64,000 nt of DNA from Linnemannia elongata (Eukaryota; Mortierellomycota; Mortierellomycetes; Mortierellales; Mortierellaceae), in the NCBI GenBank assembly GCA_036320915.1, contig JAXBDG010000005.1, positions 124,001 through 188,000 of the forward strand. The letters are read 5' to 3'. Below, piece after piece: positions 30,301 to 44,172 of the stretch (the stretch's first letter is position 1; each line of letters opens with the position of its first letter). The notes beneath the pieces were generated by a model that searched no databases, was not told where the DNA came from, and saw only the letters and a program-made list of their open reading frames with translations. The translations under genes and the position numbers were made by a program.

Positions 30301-33300
30301 ATTTGTGCTCTCCATTTCTACGTTCATGTTGCCGTTTCTAAAATATCTATTTGTACATGCTATTACCTTTATATCTGCTTACGCCTTTTTTTATCGATAT
30401 GCTATTAGCTTTACATCCGTTTACACTTCTTAGCGTTCATCTTCCCACTTGTCCCTGTATTCTTCTGTCTTGCTTTCGTTCTTATCCTTGCCTTTCTTTA
30501 TGGTTTCCTTTTTCTTCATTTTGCAATAAAAAACAATTAAACCTAGCAATATCACGCATGTTCTTTCTTCTCACTCTTCACTTTCTCTTACTTCAACTCA
30601 TCTTCGGCTCAGAACCTGGCAGAAAGGTTCTTAGAAATAAAAAAAAAATGTGAGGGTTGTGTAATATTATCATATATGGAAATGATAAGTCGAATCGAAT
30701 CGAATCGAATCGAATGGAGGTCGAATCGAATGGGAGTCGAATCGAATGAAAGTCGAATCGAATGAAAATCGAATCGAATGGGACTTTCATTCGACTATCT
30801 CGAATCGAATGGCATTCGATTCGACCTAAAAAAATTCGAATCGAATCGAATGTGGCTTGTATTCGATTCGATTCGAAATTTGAGAATCACTGGTAGTTAT
30901 GTTGTCGCAAATAACATGGATGGTCTTCCCGATCATTGTAGGAAGGTGGACCAAGTGCCAAATGACCCGAAGCTCCTTCCAGTTGATGTGGTGTGGTTGC
31001 TCTGATGCGGTCCATGCCTTTGACATCTCCTTGCTCTCGATCACCATCCCCCACGCATCCTCTGAGGCGTCCGTGTAAACGTCGACTTCCGTCCTCTGAG
31101 GTAAGAACCCTTGTCCGTTCCATTCCGACAGGTGTGACCGCCACCAGCTGAGATTCTCCAGTGCTGCCGCATCCAGCGTAACCAGGTCCGTCCACTTGCA
31201 TTTCTTGGCCAGAGCTGCATTCTGAATCTGTATCAGATTCCTCGTCTTCAGTCGAGCCGGAAAGACCGCTACCGTCATGGCTATCGCCTTTCCAATAAAC
31301 GCCGCCAGCCTTCGAAGTTGAATGGTTCCTGCCCTGACCATCTTCTCTGCCTCCCTGCGTAAATCGCGGACCTTTGCCCTTGGTACCGAGAGTGACATGT
31401 TGGCGGTGTTGATTCTGAACCCAAGATGGTCGATACATTGGGTAGGTTCTAGTGTTGACTTGGTGTCCTTGATGAGAAAACCGAGTCGTTCCAGCTGCTC
31501 CCGAACCAAACGAGTGTGTTCCTTGGCCTCCTCCTTGGTTCTGGCTGCTATTAGGATGTCGTCGAGGTATGCCGATATCCTGATCCCCTTCTCCCTTGCC
31601 CACTTGAGAATCGGTCGAACGATTTTTGTGAATACGAAGGGGGAAAGTGAAAGTCCGAAAGGCAGAGTTCGGAACTGGTATGATGCCGCTCCCCATCTGA
31701 AGCGGAGGTACTTGCGCGATGCTGGGTGAATCGCCACATGTAGGAACGCATCGCTGAGGTCGATACTCGTAAGCCAGTCGTTGGGTTTGAGCATCCTGTA
31801 AATGTTGGTAAGGGTTTCCATCTTGAACTTGGGCGCTGTTAGAAACTTGTTGAGTGGGCGTAGGTTCAATACCGGGCGTAGGTCTCCTGTTTTCTTGGGG
31901 ATTGTAAAGATACGACTGTAGAATCCCATGCCGCTGCATTCTTCGATAGCCTTTTTCTGTAATAAAGAGCGGACCTCTGTATCGATGGCTATCCGTTCCT
32001 CCGGCGAATTGAACGGATCGTGTAATGGGGGTAGGCGTAGTGGTGGAGGTCGGTCGAAGATAATGCTGTAGCCCGACTTGATGATGTTGTTGACCCATGT
32101 TGAGTCCGTCATCTCCCTCCATGCCTCCTTGAAGTGGAGAAGTCGACCTCCTACTAATCCGACTTCTCTCCGTCGTTTCCCTGGTCTGACTGTTTCTTGC
32201 CTTGTCCGCCGCCAGACCTGTTCCAAGGCTTGCCCCCAGGCTTGCCTCCATCCGACTTGTAGCCCGATTTGCCACCGTCTGATTTGTATCCTGACTTGTC
32301 CTTGGATTGCTGTTTGCCTGCCTGCTGATCCTTGGTTTTGTCGTATGATCCGGATTTGTCTTTGCCGATCTTGTTGTCAGGTTTCTTGGCCTTGTCCTTT
32401 GGGGGTTCGTACTTCTTGTATGTCTTCCGAACCAGATCAGCGGCTGCCTTCTTGGCTGCCAGTGATTCCAAAGTGAAAAGGGATTCCTCCTTGTCGTTGC
32501 CATGCTTGATACCGAGCTCGTCGAGGTAAAGGTTCTCTCGCATCCGACTGATCCTAGAAGCGTCGTGGGATGCTGAGATGCGTACGGTGCTGAGGAAACC
32601 GAGCATATGTTTGATCTGAGCCGGGTTGTATTTTCCATCCCTGATGACTTCATGGGCGAATGTATCGTAGAACCGGGTTGTGTGCGCCAAGTATCCTTGG
32701 ATTGTTGCCAGATCCCGTTCGTGTCGTTTGGCTGGATCCGTGAGGGACACTTCGGAGTGCTGCAAAACTGGGGGAGGCTTGTAGACCATACCCTCGGTGT
32801 AGTGATAGTCGTTCCAGTCGAAAACCTCGTGGTTTTTGGGGAGCTCGGAATCGAAGAAATTGGAGTCTCCAATGGGTGGGTAGGCCTCCAGAAGTTCGTC
32901 GTAAAGTTTGAGTGTGGTTGCTCGGGGCTTGCAGACCACCATACCGTCCTGTTCGCCGGAAGAAGCTTCAAGTTGCTGGATCCTGTCTTGTTGCTGCTGT
33001 AAGAGGCGTTGCTGCTGTTGCATAAAGGCTTGCTGTTGCTGCATCTGCTCCTGCATAAGGCGAAGGGTTGCATGGATGTCGATATCGACATCGGGGGTCG
33101 TAGGATTAGGTGCATGGGACATAGGGGAGATCGTTCAGAGATTCGGGGAGAGTGTTCCGGCCGTGAAAAAGAAAGATAGAGATCAAGAGATCACCTAGAG
33201 TCCCCTTTTGTTTATTTTATCTGAGTTTATTTACAAATTTTTTTTCGGAAGTCACGGTCATAATGTTCTAACACTCTTAAAGGAATCTTTGAGTTTGCCC

Positions 33301-36300
33301 AATTCACGTGACTTATGGGACTTATGAACTTTGAAACGGTTTTACTTTTGGTCACAGTTGTTGTCCAATCACCTCCCTTTGTATACCTTTTTGGTCCAAT
33401 CATCTTCCTTTCTATTTGTTCTCTTTTTTGTTTTCGGTGAATTCTCCTCTTTTTTCTTTTTTTTCGGCCAATTCTTCTCTTTTTTTCTCTCTTTTTCTTT
33501 TTTTTCGGCCAATTCTTCTCTTTTTTCTCTCTTTTTCTTTTTTTTTCGGAGAATTCTTCTCTTTTTTTCTTTTCTTTTTTTTACTTCTTCCAACCGCTCC
33601 TTTTTTTGCTTATTTTTTTCGCTGTCTCTACTCTTTTTTTCCTCCATTTTTTCTTAAAATTCCTTCCTCCCTTCAGTTGCTCATGTTGTCGTTCCCTCTC
33701 TATTTTCTCTCTTTCCTCTCTCTATAGTTCATACAATGTTCTCCAGTCATGTTCTTATACTACTGATTCTACCGACACTCCGTATTGTAGACGGTAAGGA
33801 GGCTTTGGAACTGCTGGATGTCGACTTGCGGTCCTACAAACCGCTCTCTTACAGGCTACTTTATCAGAGGCGATAGATTGTGTGAAGATCCTAGCTCTCT
33901 TGAGTAAGTTGACCATGAGTATGATCAGCAGGTTCTTGACTATTAGGAGTCATTGATGCTTGATGCTCTAGAAGCAGCAATCGTTGACATGGCGATTAAT
34001 TCTCAAGTACTGTGATTGAACGCGTTCGCTCCTTCCTTTTTTTAATCATACTATTACAATGGATGTGCGGCTTACTATTGTTTTTTTGTCTTATTACCTT
34101 ATTAACATGAGTGGGCTTAGTCGTTCTAAGTTCTGCTGTGACCTCTATTCAAGGCGATGTTGTGGCTACCCCTTTTTTTGATTGACCAATGCCATCCATA
34201 GTTGCTTCTGATTTGCCGCTCTATACTGTTGTTCCAGGTTATGAAATTCCTGTCTCATTTTTTGTTGCTGATCACCCATACAACCGTTTTTTTGTTTGTT
34301 CCTGGACTTAGACTGCGTTGACTATAACTATTTTCCCCCTAACTTTATCTCTGTCTGCTGACATGGTCGGTCATTGTGCATGTAACTTTTTCTCCGAGTT
34401 TCTCCCTGTGGTTATGGATTCAGCTTTTTGTTCGCGTTCTCTCTGCCAATGGAGGATTAGTTCTTTTTTTTTGTTGCACCGATGCATTGCATTGTCCATT
34501 GAGGATACTTTTTTTTCAGTTGGTGCCTTGCATATTCTGCCATTTTTTTTTTAGTATGCCAGTCAACCTAAAACTTGGTAGTTAATGGGAGGAGAGAGTC
34601 TGTTCTTTATTATGCAAGGCTGCAGAGTTAATACACAGGAGCAGCCCAATGCAGCTACCGACATCAGTACTTAGGGGCCGATGTCTTACATAATGCGTTT
34701 CTTAAAAACCGTACCGCGTCAATAAAACCTCTTGAGGCCAACGCCTTTATATTTGTTTTCTTTCTTCTTTCTTATTATGTTCACACCTTCGAATTTCTCC
34801 CACAACCACATAGCTTCATCCCCTACTCATCAAACCAACAATGGCAAAAACACCCAAAGGACATAATAAGCCTTCCTCTGAACCAAGGCCTCCAATTATA
34901 CTTCGCGATGGGACGCAGGTTGGAAGGTACTTAAACTTTACTCTCTGCTATGCGCTATATACTGATTGTTAAGGTTTATTGGTTTTTTCAGTTTACTCAA
35001 TATTGATGCTCTGATTTCATTTTATTTTTTATCAATTAGCAACCTTCCTTCTCACTTTCCCAAAGGAAAGGCGTCATCTACGCGTCGTGCAATTCCCTCT
35101 AAAGGAAAACCACTTGACTCGGAGCTTGACAAGACAGAGGAGGAAAGTGTGGAAGGCGTGGAAGAAGGAGAAGGAGGGGAAGAGGAAGACTACAACGGTG
35201 ATATCAACATGCCCACATCAACCACAGGGTATCCAACCGCCCAATTTCTTCTCCCTCAACTGCCCGGTCATTTCCCTTTTCCTCAGGAGTATCTCACACA
35301 AATGGCCAACTACCCACATTCCGGCTACAGCTTCCTCTCTCCCCCTCAGCCACATTCCAACTCACCTTTTCCTTACACTTTACAACATCTGCCCCCTCAG
35401 CAGCTCTCTTCATCTCAACAATTTCTTCCCTCTTTTCAACAACCCCTTTCATCGCCATACCAGTTTCAGTTTACACCACAGCAACCTCAGCCCAATTATT
35501 ACACCTCTGCGACTGTCAAAAAAGGAAGACCAAAGACGGTTAACAACACCAACCACAGCAACGGCAACAGCCAGTTTCTTTCCCCTGCTACACCACTTGA
35601 GGGTAGAAAGGGAAGAGGAAAGGCAGTCCTTCACAATCAGCGCGCTCACAACAACAACACCAGCAACAAACCCAGTAACTCTAGCAGCAACGACAGCAGC
35701 AACGACATTAGCAAGAACAACATAATTGCCCATGATCCTCACGAGGCTCATCACGATGTGATTCCAGAGGACTTCGCTATTACCTACCACGACCCGAGCC
35801 TCTATGACCCTAATACCTCCAACGGCCTCATAAAGAAAAAAGTCGCCAAGATCGTTCCACCTGTGCCCACCATTGCCGACGCTTTCAAAAATATTGCCAC
35901 TTCACCGGCGAACATGGGTACCCATCCCGTCTCTCCAAGTATGGTCTCTGCCGTGGCGTCTGCACCAACTACACATGTCGATCCGAGCGCCATTCCACAG
36001 CTTCCTCCTACAGCAGTCACAGCATCCGCTCCAGATGCACCTAACGTGGGTGTTGACCACTTCCCCATCCCAACTACCGGCCAGCCGCCAACAGCTATAA
36101 GTCAATCCGCCTCCTCTGATGGCAATGGAGGGAGCCAGTACTATACGGTGAATGATGGCACCTTCTTCAGCATAGGTGGCGACCTACCAAGTCAGTATGA
36201 GGACAAGTCAGGTAACACGGTGTTAAGTTGTCGCCACCACTGGGGCTTCAAGGGCCACCGTCTCTGCCAGGGTACAGACGCGCAAGATTACAACTGTTTG

Positions 36301-39300
36301 ATCTGCTTGAACAAGGCACCGCTTGGAAACGTCAAGCCTTGGAACGCACGCTGTCTTTCTTGGAAGATAAACGCCCCGAACCCACTACCAGCATTTGACT
36401 GTTGTCCCTTCATAAGGGCTGTCCGCCGCCAACGCTGTATTCTTGGTATCTTTCCTACTGGCACCATCCCTGCGGACTTTTTGGCTGTCTGGAAAGAGTG
36501 GTGCAAGTCCAAGTCTGCTACCTGTGCAACAATGTCCTCCCCACCTGCTCTTGCCAGTGACAACTCAACGCACTGTGAGGATCCATCGTCATCCTGTCCC
36601 TCCAAGTCACTCCTCAATGGCGAACGATCATCGACCAAGCGACCGCATGTTGTAGAGGAGAGTTCTGGTGACGAAGGTACTGTTTCGTGGGAGGCTACCG
36701 ACAATGAGCCTTTGGATTTGAAAAGGCATAAAGGGGCGCTCACAGAAAAAGGAAAAGGCAAGGGAAAAGATAAAAGAGGTAAAGAGAGGTACGAGAGCGA
36801 GAGCGATGATCAAGTTGGCGGTGGGAAATACAACAACCAAAAGAGAAGTATCATTCAAGAAGAGAATAACTGCGATGAAGAGAATGAAGAAGAAGAAAAG
36901 GAAAAGTTGACAAGAAAAAGGCATATTAAGATCAAGCAAGAAAAAGAAAAGGAAAATATTGCTGAAGGAAAAAAAAAAAAATGAGAGTTCATGGTCCCAC
37001 TTCAAAACCAGATGCCAACCCCCTTTTTCATTTTTCTTGGGCAGTCTCTGACTCTCAACAACACTCAAATAGTCTTTTTTTGTTCTTTTCTTTTCCTTTT
37101 TATCTTCACTCTTCACTCTTCTTTTCTCATTTATCTTTTTTTATGCAGTCTCTGACTCTCAACAACTCTCAAATAGCCTTTCTTTTTCTTTTCTTTTCCT
37201 TCTTTTTATCTCTTTATCTGCACTCCTCATTTCTCATATGCGAATACGAACATTGCACTTCATTTTCTACGCTATAGCAACACCATCATAGCAATACTAA
37301 CAGCGACAAACGTCCATATTTGTACTTTATCATTTTTTGGCATATGAAATAAATTCACACTTTATAACAAGCGTTTGTTTATCTCTTTATTTACGTGATT
37401 TGTTCAATGTCATCACTTTTCGTACAATGCTAGCTCACCATTTACTTCAATACACTCTTTTTGAACATTGACATTACCGTTTTCATTTGCCAAGCATTGA
37501 TCTCACTGTGAATATTGTTCTTTCTCTTTTTGACGTGCAAAGTGCCGTTAGCGAGCATGTACTTAAACCGTTAGCGAGTATTTACTTTTCCTTTCGTCGC
37601 ACATTGAAATGGATGAGCACCATCACTGAAATGCATTCTACAGGCGAAAGACTAAGCTTCAATCTGTTTCAAGTACTATGATTCATCGTATGACATTGTT
37701 TTCTAAATGTTGAGAACTAACACAACTCGGAGCATTTGTATAGAACATATTCAAACATTGCCTGCATTATGTCCGTGATACAGAGGGAGTTTGGAGGTGT
37801 CATGACGCTATATTGTCCAATTACCGAAGTTTGTAAAGTACAGCACAATAGGTTGTGAGGACATAGCCTACTTTTATTGTATACCAAGCTACCCTGTTTT
37901 CTTTTCCCCTTCACCATTTTCCTTCCTCAGTTACATACTCCTAAATAAGACACAATGTCAACACCGCTGTTACAAGTCGAAAACAACCTAAACCGCATCC
38001 CTATCGATTCATTGGGTTTACCAATGCTCTCCCTTCCATGTGAGCTTTACAACCCACTTTTTCAACCTCAACTTCAAGACTTCCAACAACACACCATAGA
38101 GATAAATCCTTCTACATTACAAGCATATGAAGAACCGTACAACTATGTACCACTTTACTCCCTCACAGATCATCCGTTAAATTGCAACCCTCTTTTTTAC
38201 TACGACATCCATGCGCAACAATTCCTACCATTTGAGCAACAAGTAGTACAGCCCTTCACTACATCTCCATACACACCAACTACCATAACTCAATGTGCAA
38301 CATACCCACCCTCTTCCAAGGCATGCGACAGTTGCCTGCGACCAGGCCATCACAACTCTTTGTCCACAAAGTGTGACAACTATAGGTAAATCTCTCCCCC
38401 CCGCTCTTCTGTTTATTACTGCATATCTTTGTTTTGAACCACATGTACTCTTACTATATTGACTTATCTCAATACTCCTCCTTTCTTACTAAGACCACCC
38501 ATCAAGAAGCAACGTTTTTGCAACACATGCAATGGGACAGATCATTGTCGCTCTTCTTCCCATTTGTGTAAGGGGCACAGGACACACTGTTCAACATGTC
38601 ATGGTACAGACCACTCCAGGTCCACATCTTATTTATGTCCTAAGAGACAGTATGACGTGTAGGTGCACATTCAAACGAACACTTTGACTGAGTCTTGACC
38701 GCATCTGCTTTAGCATGAAAATGTCTGCTATAACATTTAACATAACACTACGATGTATTATCACTTGCACGCATAGCAACAACACCAGTGCAAATAAACC
38801 AACAAAGGAGGCAACCACTTCAGCAACCCCTTTATCAAGAGCTATGGAGTCCTTGCCAAACGACTACAATGAAAGCGGGAGCGACATCGACTATGTCCAC
38901 TATGTTTCCGATGACAGTGACAACGATCTCACAGATGACGATGATGAAAGCTCCTTTGTTCCACACAGGTATGAACCTATTGTTTTTTTGGGAAGGCTAA
39001 TGAGTAAACATGCAATTGCCGGAATCTGAGGCAGACGTAACGGGTGTGAACAGAAAATAAAAATGAAAATAAGTGAGGAGAGTGTAATAGAAGAGTAGAA
39101 ATATATTGTACTGCAAGACAAGAAGAGAAGTAAACTACAGGAAGGCGAGGTATTGAAATGTTGGGGGCCAGGGCAAAGGAACAGAATGAGTTGCTAAAGA
39201 ATAGCAGTAACACCATTCATCTTTGTAAACACGTACAAGCCACTAATGCAACTCTTTTATTATTGTACCATCATACAGTCATGCCGAGGACCTTCCTCTA

Positions 39301-42300
39301 CCCGTACCTTACCCACTTTCCAATAAAGCCCGCGGCATCTGCGCCACTTGCGGGAAAACATCACACCTTACAAAAGCAAACCGCCAATGTCCCTTCAACA
39401 CGATTCATACTGTACCAATCGCGCGGCGCCCATTCACACAGGGTCTTATTTGCGGACCAGACGTGAACGAGAAAGAGATGCGCCATAACTTACAAGCAAT
39501 GACAGAGTGCCCTCACTGCCACGCTTTGGTATGGATACAAGAACGCTCAGCCGGCTCAAGGACCAACCCAGTCTTCTCGATATGTTGCAGCAAGGGACAA
39601 ATCACCCTTCCACAAATCATGCCTTACAACAAAATCATGGATCTATTGCGAGGCAAAACATTCTATCACAACATCAGAAAATACAACTCAGCAATGGCGT
39701 TCGCCTCCATGCGATGCAATCTAGACCACAATCTTGCCAACAATAAGAAGGGCGCATTCACCTTTCGCATTAGCGGACAGATTATGCACAGAATCGGATC
39801 AGTCTTTCCAACAAACAACAAGACCCCTGGATTTTCGCAAATATATTTTTACGATCCCGACATGCAGGCCACCCTCCGAAACAACGTCTTCAAGAACACA
39901 CTAAGCGTCACTCGACTAAAGGACCTCGAGACATGGTTGACATCAATCAACCCATTCAGCGGCATATACAAATCTATGCGGGAACATGAACTCAACTACC
40001 ACGATGCTCAGCACAATAACCTCACGTTCATCATCCGAGGCGACATTAACAGCACTAGCAACAATCAACGCCAATACCAATATGACAAACCTACAACAAC
40101 AGAGATTGCTGTCTTATTTCCGGACAGCGGCGACAGCTTCCTCGGTGACAGGGACATCATACTGGAGACACACGAAGCCAATCCCAACTTCCCATTTACA
40201 CGCATCTGGGAAACCCATCCATCCTACGACGCACTTTACTATGTACTCATGCACCCAGCAGGAGAGCATGGTTGGACATACCAAGTCTACCTCAAAAACA
40301 GCTTCAAGCATAACCCCTTTGAGTGGTTCTACATGCACAACAACACTGTCATTAACAACGCACCCTTCAACAATCACCAGCAATATTTCATTGCCACCAA
40401 CACCAATGGAATCGACACCTCAACAGAACATCAACAAGAAAGCAACAATTACAACAACAACATCATCGACATTCTGGAAAGTTACGACCTCCCTTCCGCG
40501 CAACTCACCGACTACAACCAACAGACGCATGAAGAACACCTCAAAGAAGACTCTTCACACTTTATCTCTTGCAGAGAGTTCTACGCCTACCGCCTACAGA
40601 TGCGACCATATTCCATCACCGACCGCAGATGTTACACCCTTATGTTCGGCCGGCTCTTGCAACAATACATCGTCGACCAGTATGCCAAAATTGAGGGTAA
40701 TCGCCTACGGTGGCTCCGCGACAACCAAGACGAATTCTTGACAGCACAGCACCAAGGCCTCGCCGACGCCTATACCGCAAACGATGGCACAACCACCAGC
40801 GACATCGGTCACCCAACTGTCCTTCCGTCGTCCTTCACTGGAGGACCCCGACACATGCAGCAACAATTCCAGGACTCAATAGCAATAGTAAACCGACTCG
40901 GCAAACCCGACTTATTTATTACCTTTACTTGCAACCCCAAATGGCCAGAGATCACTAAGTACCTCATCGGAGGACAGACAGCAACTGACCGCCCAGACCT
41001 CACCACACGGGTCTTTGCCGTCAAACTCAGGGCGCTACTCGATGACCTGCTTTTGTATGGCGTGTTGGGCAAAGTAATTGGATACTGCTGGGTCGTGGAA
41101 TTTCAGAAGCGAGGACTACCACACTGTCATATCCTTCTCATCCTCCATCCTGATCACAAGCCCAAAACACCTGCAGACTATGACACCATTGTTTCCGCCG
41201 AACTCCCCGACAAAGACAAACACCCGTTGACGTACGCTTCCGTTACCCGCTCGATGATCCATGCACCTTGCGGCGAGCAGCACAAACACCAACCTTGCAT
41301 GGTAGAAGGTGCTAATGGCAAATGGTACTGCTCCAAGGGATTTCCAAAGTCACTACAAGACACTACTATTGCCCAGAAGGACGCATACCCGCTTTACCGC
41401 CGCCGGCAAGGACCTTGCCATATCAATCGACACAACCAACCAATCGACAACTCTTGGGTTGTTCCGCACAATGTGTGGCTCACGACCAAGTACGATGCCC
41501 ATATCAATGTCGAGATCTGCCACTCTATCAAAGCGGTGAAATATCTGTACAAGTACGTTCACAAGGGTCATGACCGCGCCAAAGTTGGTCTTGCGAAAGA
41601 CTCTGCCCGAGATGAGATAACCGAATATCTGGATGCCAGGTATGATATTTATACAATGTTTACTTCAAACACAAAGAAATACAATGATGTGTACTTACTC
41701 CTCTAGCAAATACCAATTCTTAATCTAGATACGTCTCTTCCTGTGAGGCCATGTGGAGAATACTCAAGCTTCCTCTTCATGGACATTCGCCTACTGTCTT
41801 TCGGCTTCAAGTCCACCTACCAGGACAACACTTGGTCACGATAAGAAAAGGAACGACCGTAAAGCAGGCAGTTGAAAAGAACAGCGACAGCATGTTGATG
41901 GCCTATTTCAAACTCAACGCCACCAACAACGACGCAAAAAAATACACCTACTACAACCTCCCGGAACACTACACCTACGACCACAAGGCCCGTTCCTGGC
42001 ACCCACGACATCAACGAAATGCCATCAGCCGCATATTCACCGTCCATCCCAAAGACGGCGAGCGATACATGCTGCGCGTACTGCTTATGCACGTTCCTGG
42101 CGCCAAAAGTTTTGAGGAGTTAAGAACATATCAAGGTCGCACCTATGGATCTTTTTGGGCGGCAGCTCAGGCGCGGGGACTTCTCAAAGATGACGCTGAA
42201 TGGATCAACTGCCTCGAGGAAGCCGAGAAATTGCAACACCCTCGACACCTCCGCTATCTTTTTGCCACGATTCTTACCTGTTGTGCACCTTCCGACCCAA

Positions 42301-44135
42301 AACGCCTGTGGACTTTATTTGCGGATGCACTTTCTGCTGATTTTGTTTACAAGGCAAGACGGAGCCGGCTTTACCCCGCGAATGACAAACAAGCTGGAAT
42401 TGACGCCAAGAACAACACCTTACACCACCTCAACACTCTCCTGTTGGACATGGGATCAGGTCTCGAAAAATACCCAACACTGCCCCAGCAAACCAAAAAC
42501 AACATTATCGAGTTGCCGACGGACCCTTACAACGACCTAGAACGAACACACCATGAGCCAACCATCATGGAGTACGCACAACTCGCCATAACCCACTTGA
42601 CACAACTCAATGAAGAGCAGAAAACAATCTTCAACATCATCACAGTAGCCATATCCAACAACACAAAGGAGCGGCTTTTTTTTATTGACGGGCCAGGTGG
42701 AACAGGCAAAACCTTTCTCAACAATACACTCATAGAGTACACGCGGGGACACCTAAAACGACCTGCGGTCGTCGTCGCCTCATCAGGCATCGCCAGTATC
42801 ATCTTGCACGAGGGACATACAGCACACTCAGCACTCGGCATACCACTCACTATCGACAAGCACACCTACTGCAACCTTACCAAAAAGTGTCTACTTGGCA
42901 AAGCAATCATCGACGCGTCAATCATTTTCTGGGACGAGGCACCAATGTTGCACAGAAAAGTGTTTGAATGTGTCGACCGTACCTTCCGACATCTGATGGA
43001 TAATCCAAACACCCCTTTTGGCGGCAAACTCATCGTCTTCGGTGGCGACTTTCGACAAACACTACCAATCGTTCAACACGGCACACAACTAGACGTCACC
43101 AACGCATCACTGAAAAACTCAACAGATATCTGGAACCACATCACAACATTCAACCTAACGAAAAACTTGCGGATTGGAGACAACACAAAGCACCAAGCCT
43201 ACGTCAACTATTTGCTTAGAGTAGGAGACGGCACTGAGCAAACGTACAGCAACGGGATCCACCACGACTACATCAAGATACCAGAAGAAGTGATCCTTCA
43301 GCCAACAGGAGAAAACACTGACGACAACTATGAAAAACAACTCATACGTGCCATCTTCCCCAACATCGAAGAACCAACCTTCAACCCTAACACACTGAGC
43401 GACAGAGCAATCTTATGCCCATTGAACGTTGACGTCAACAGAATCAACGATCTCGCCACCAACATGTTCCATTCAGACAATCAAAAAACATACACCAGCA
43501 TCAACTACACCGATATCAACCCCGATGACGTGGTCCATTTTACACCAGAGTACCTTGGCACACTGGACGACAATAGCCTCCCACAACATATAATTACACT
43601 CAAAATCGGTCAACCAATCATCCTTTTACGTAACGTTTCAACAAAACGAGGAATGTGCAATGGCACACGACTACAAGTAACAAAACTCGGCGAATACGTT
43701 ATAGAAGCAAAGATCATTGCAGGATCATTCACTGACAACACCGTTCTCATCCCACGAATTCCCCTCACCTCAAAGGAAGACGGCACCTCTCCAATTAAAT
43801 TCACACGCTTGCAATTTCCAATCCGACCTGCTTTCGCTCTTACCATCAACAAGGCGCAAGGACAGACACTAACAACAACGGGTGTCTATCTAAACCAACC
43901 TGTTTTTTCACACGGGCAACTATATGTAGCTCTTTCCAGATGTTCAAACCCAGACAACCTAAAAGTCCTTATTCTTAACGCTCCCACAATGCTTCGACCT
44001 TCAAACACACCAACATCACCCTTTACAACAGTCGAAGGATATTATACTAGAAACATAGTTTTCAAAGCAGCGCTTTAACAGCGCAGCTCAATTTAACAAG
44101 CATACAGAAAACCAAATAAATAGATACCACATTGC

Positions 44136-44172
<37 letters not shown>

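Larger units (their letters stand above)
27075..30892 (-). mobile_element. hAT DNA transposon, 3818 bp, nested in DIRS pol
   Basis: The ends are CAGTGTTTCTCA and TGAGAATCACTG, terminal inverted repeats with one mismatch in 12, flanked by the 8-bp duplication GTAGTTAT. Inside the ends, roughly 200 bp on each side (27100-27292 and 30687-30870) consist of repeated ATTCGATTCGA units arranged as a near-perfect long inverted repeat. Such subterminal motifs are the usual binding sites of hAT transposases. The transposase gene fills 27412-29976 on the minus strand and appears complete, so the element may be autonomous. Confidence 0.95.
26463..32226 (-). pseudogene. DIRS reverse transcriptase / RNase H, split by the hAT insertion
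   Basis: The frame runs 32226 to 30893, is interrupted by the hAT element with its 8-bp duplication, and resumes in the same frame at 27074 to 26463. The RT part has IPKKTGDLRPVLNLRPLN, IDLSDAFLHVAIHP and the catalytic SAYLDDILI. RNase H follows with VYTDASEDAWG, INWKELRVIWHL, VICDN at the break point, and NPADAPSR after it. The C-terminal segment (DLFATATNAKVFRYISW, PPWALIGKVLQKI) is typical of DIRS pol. The start ATG at 32226 overlaps the end of Gag by 73 nt. Apart from the insertion no stop or frameshift was seen, so the damage to this copy looks recent. Confidence 0.85.

Noticed and set aside
30887..33115. 742-residue minus-strand ORF
   Set aside because: It runs out of frame through the Gag and RT genes, is rich in Ser, Thr, Pro and Arg, and lacks domain motifs, so it is a shadow frame.
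33331..33727. Phe/Ser-rich ORFs and their lysine-rich antisense frame
   Set aside because: They are translations of a T-rich simple tract in the Helitron 5' region.
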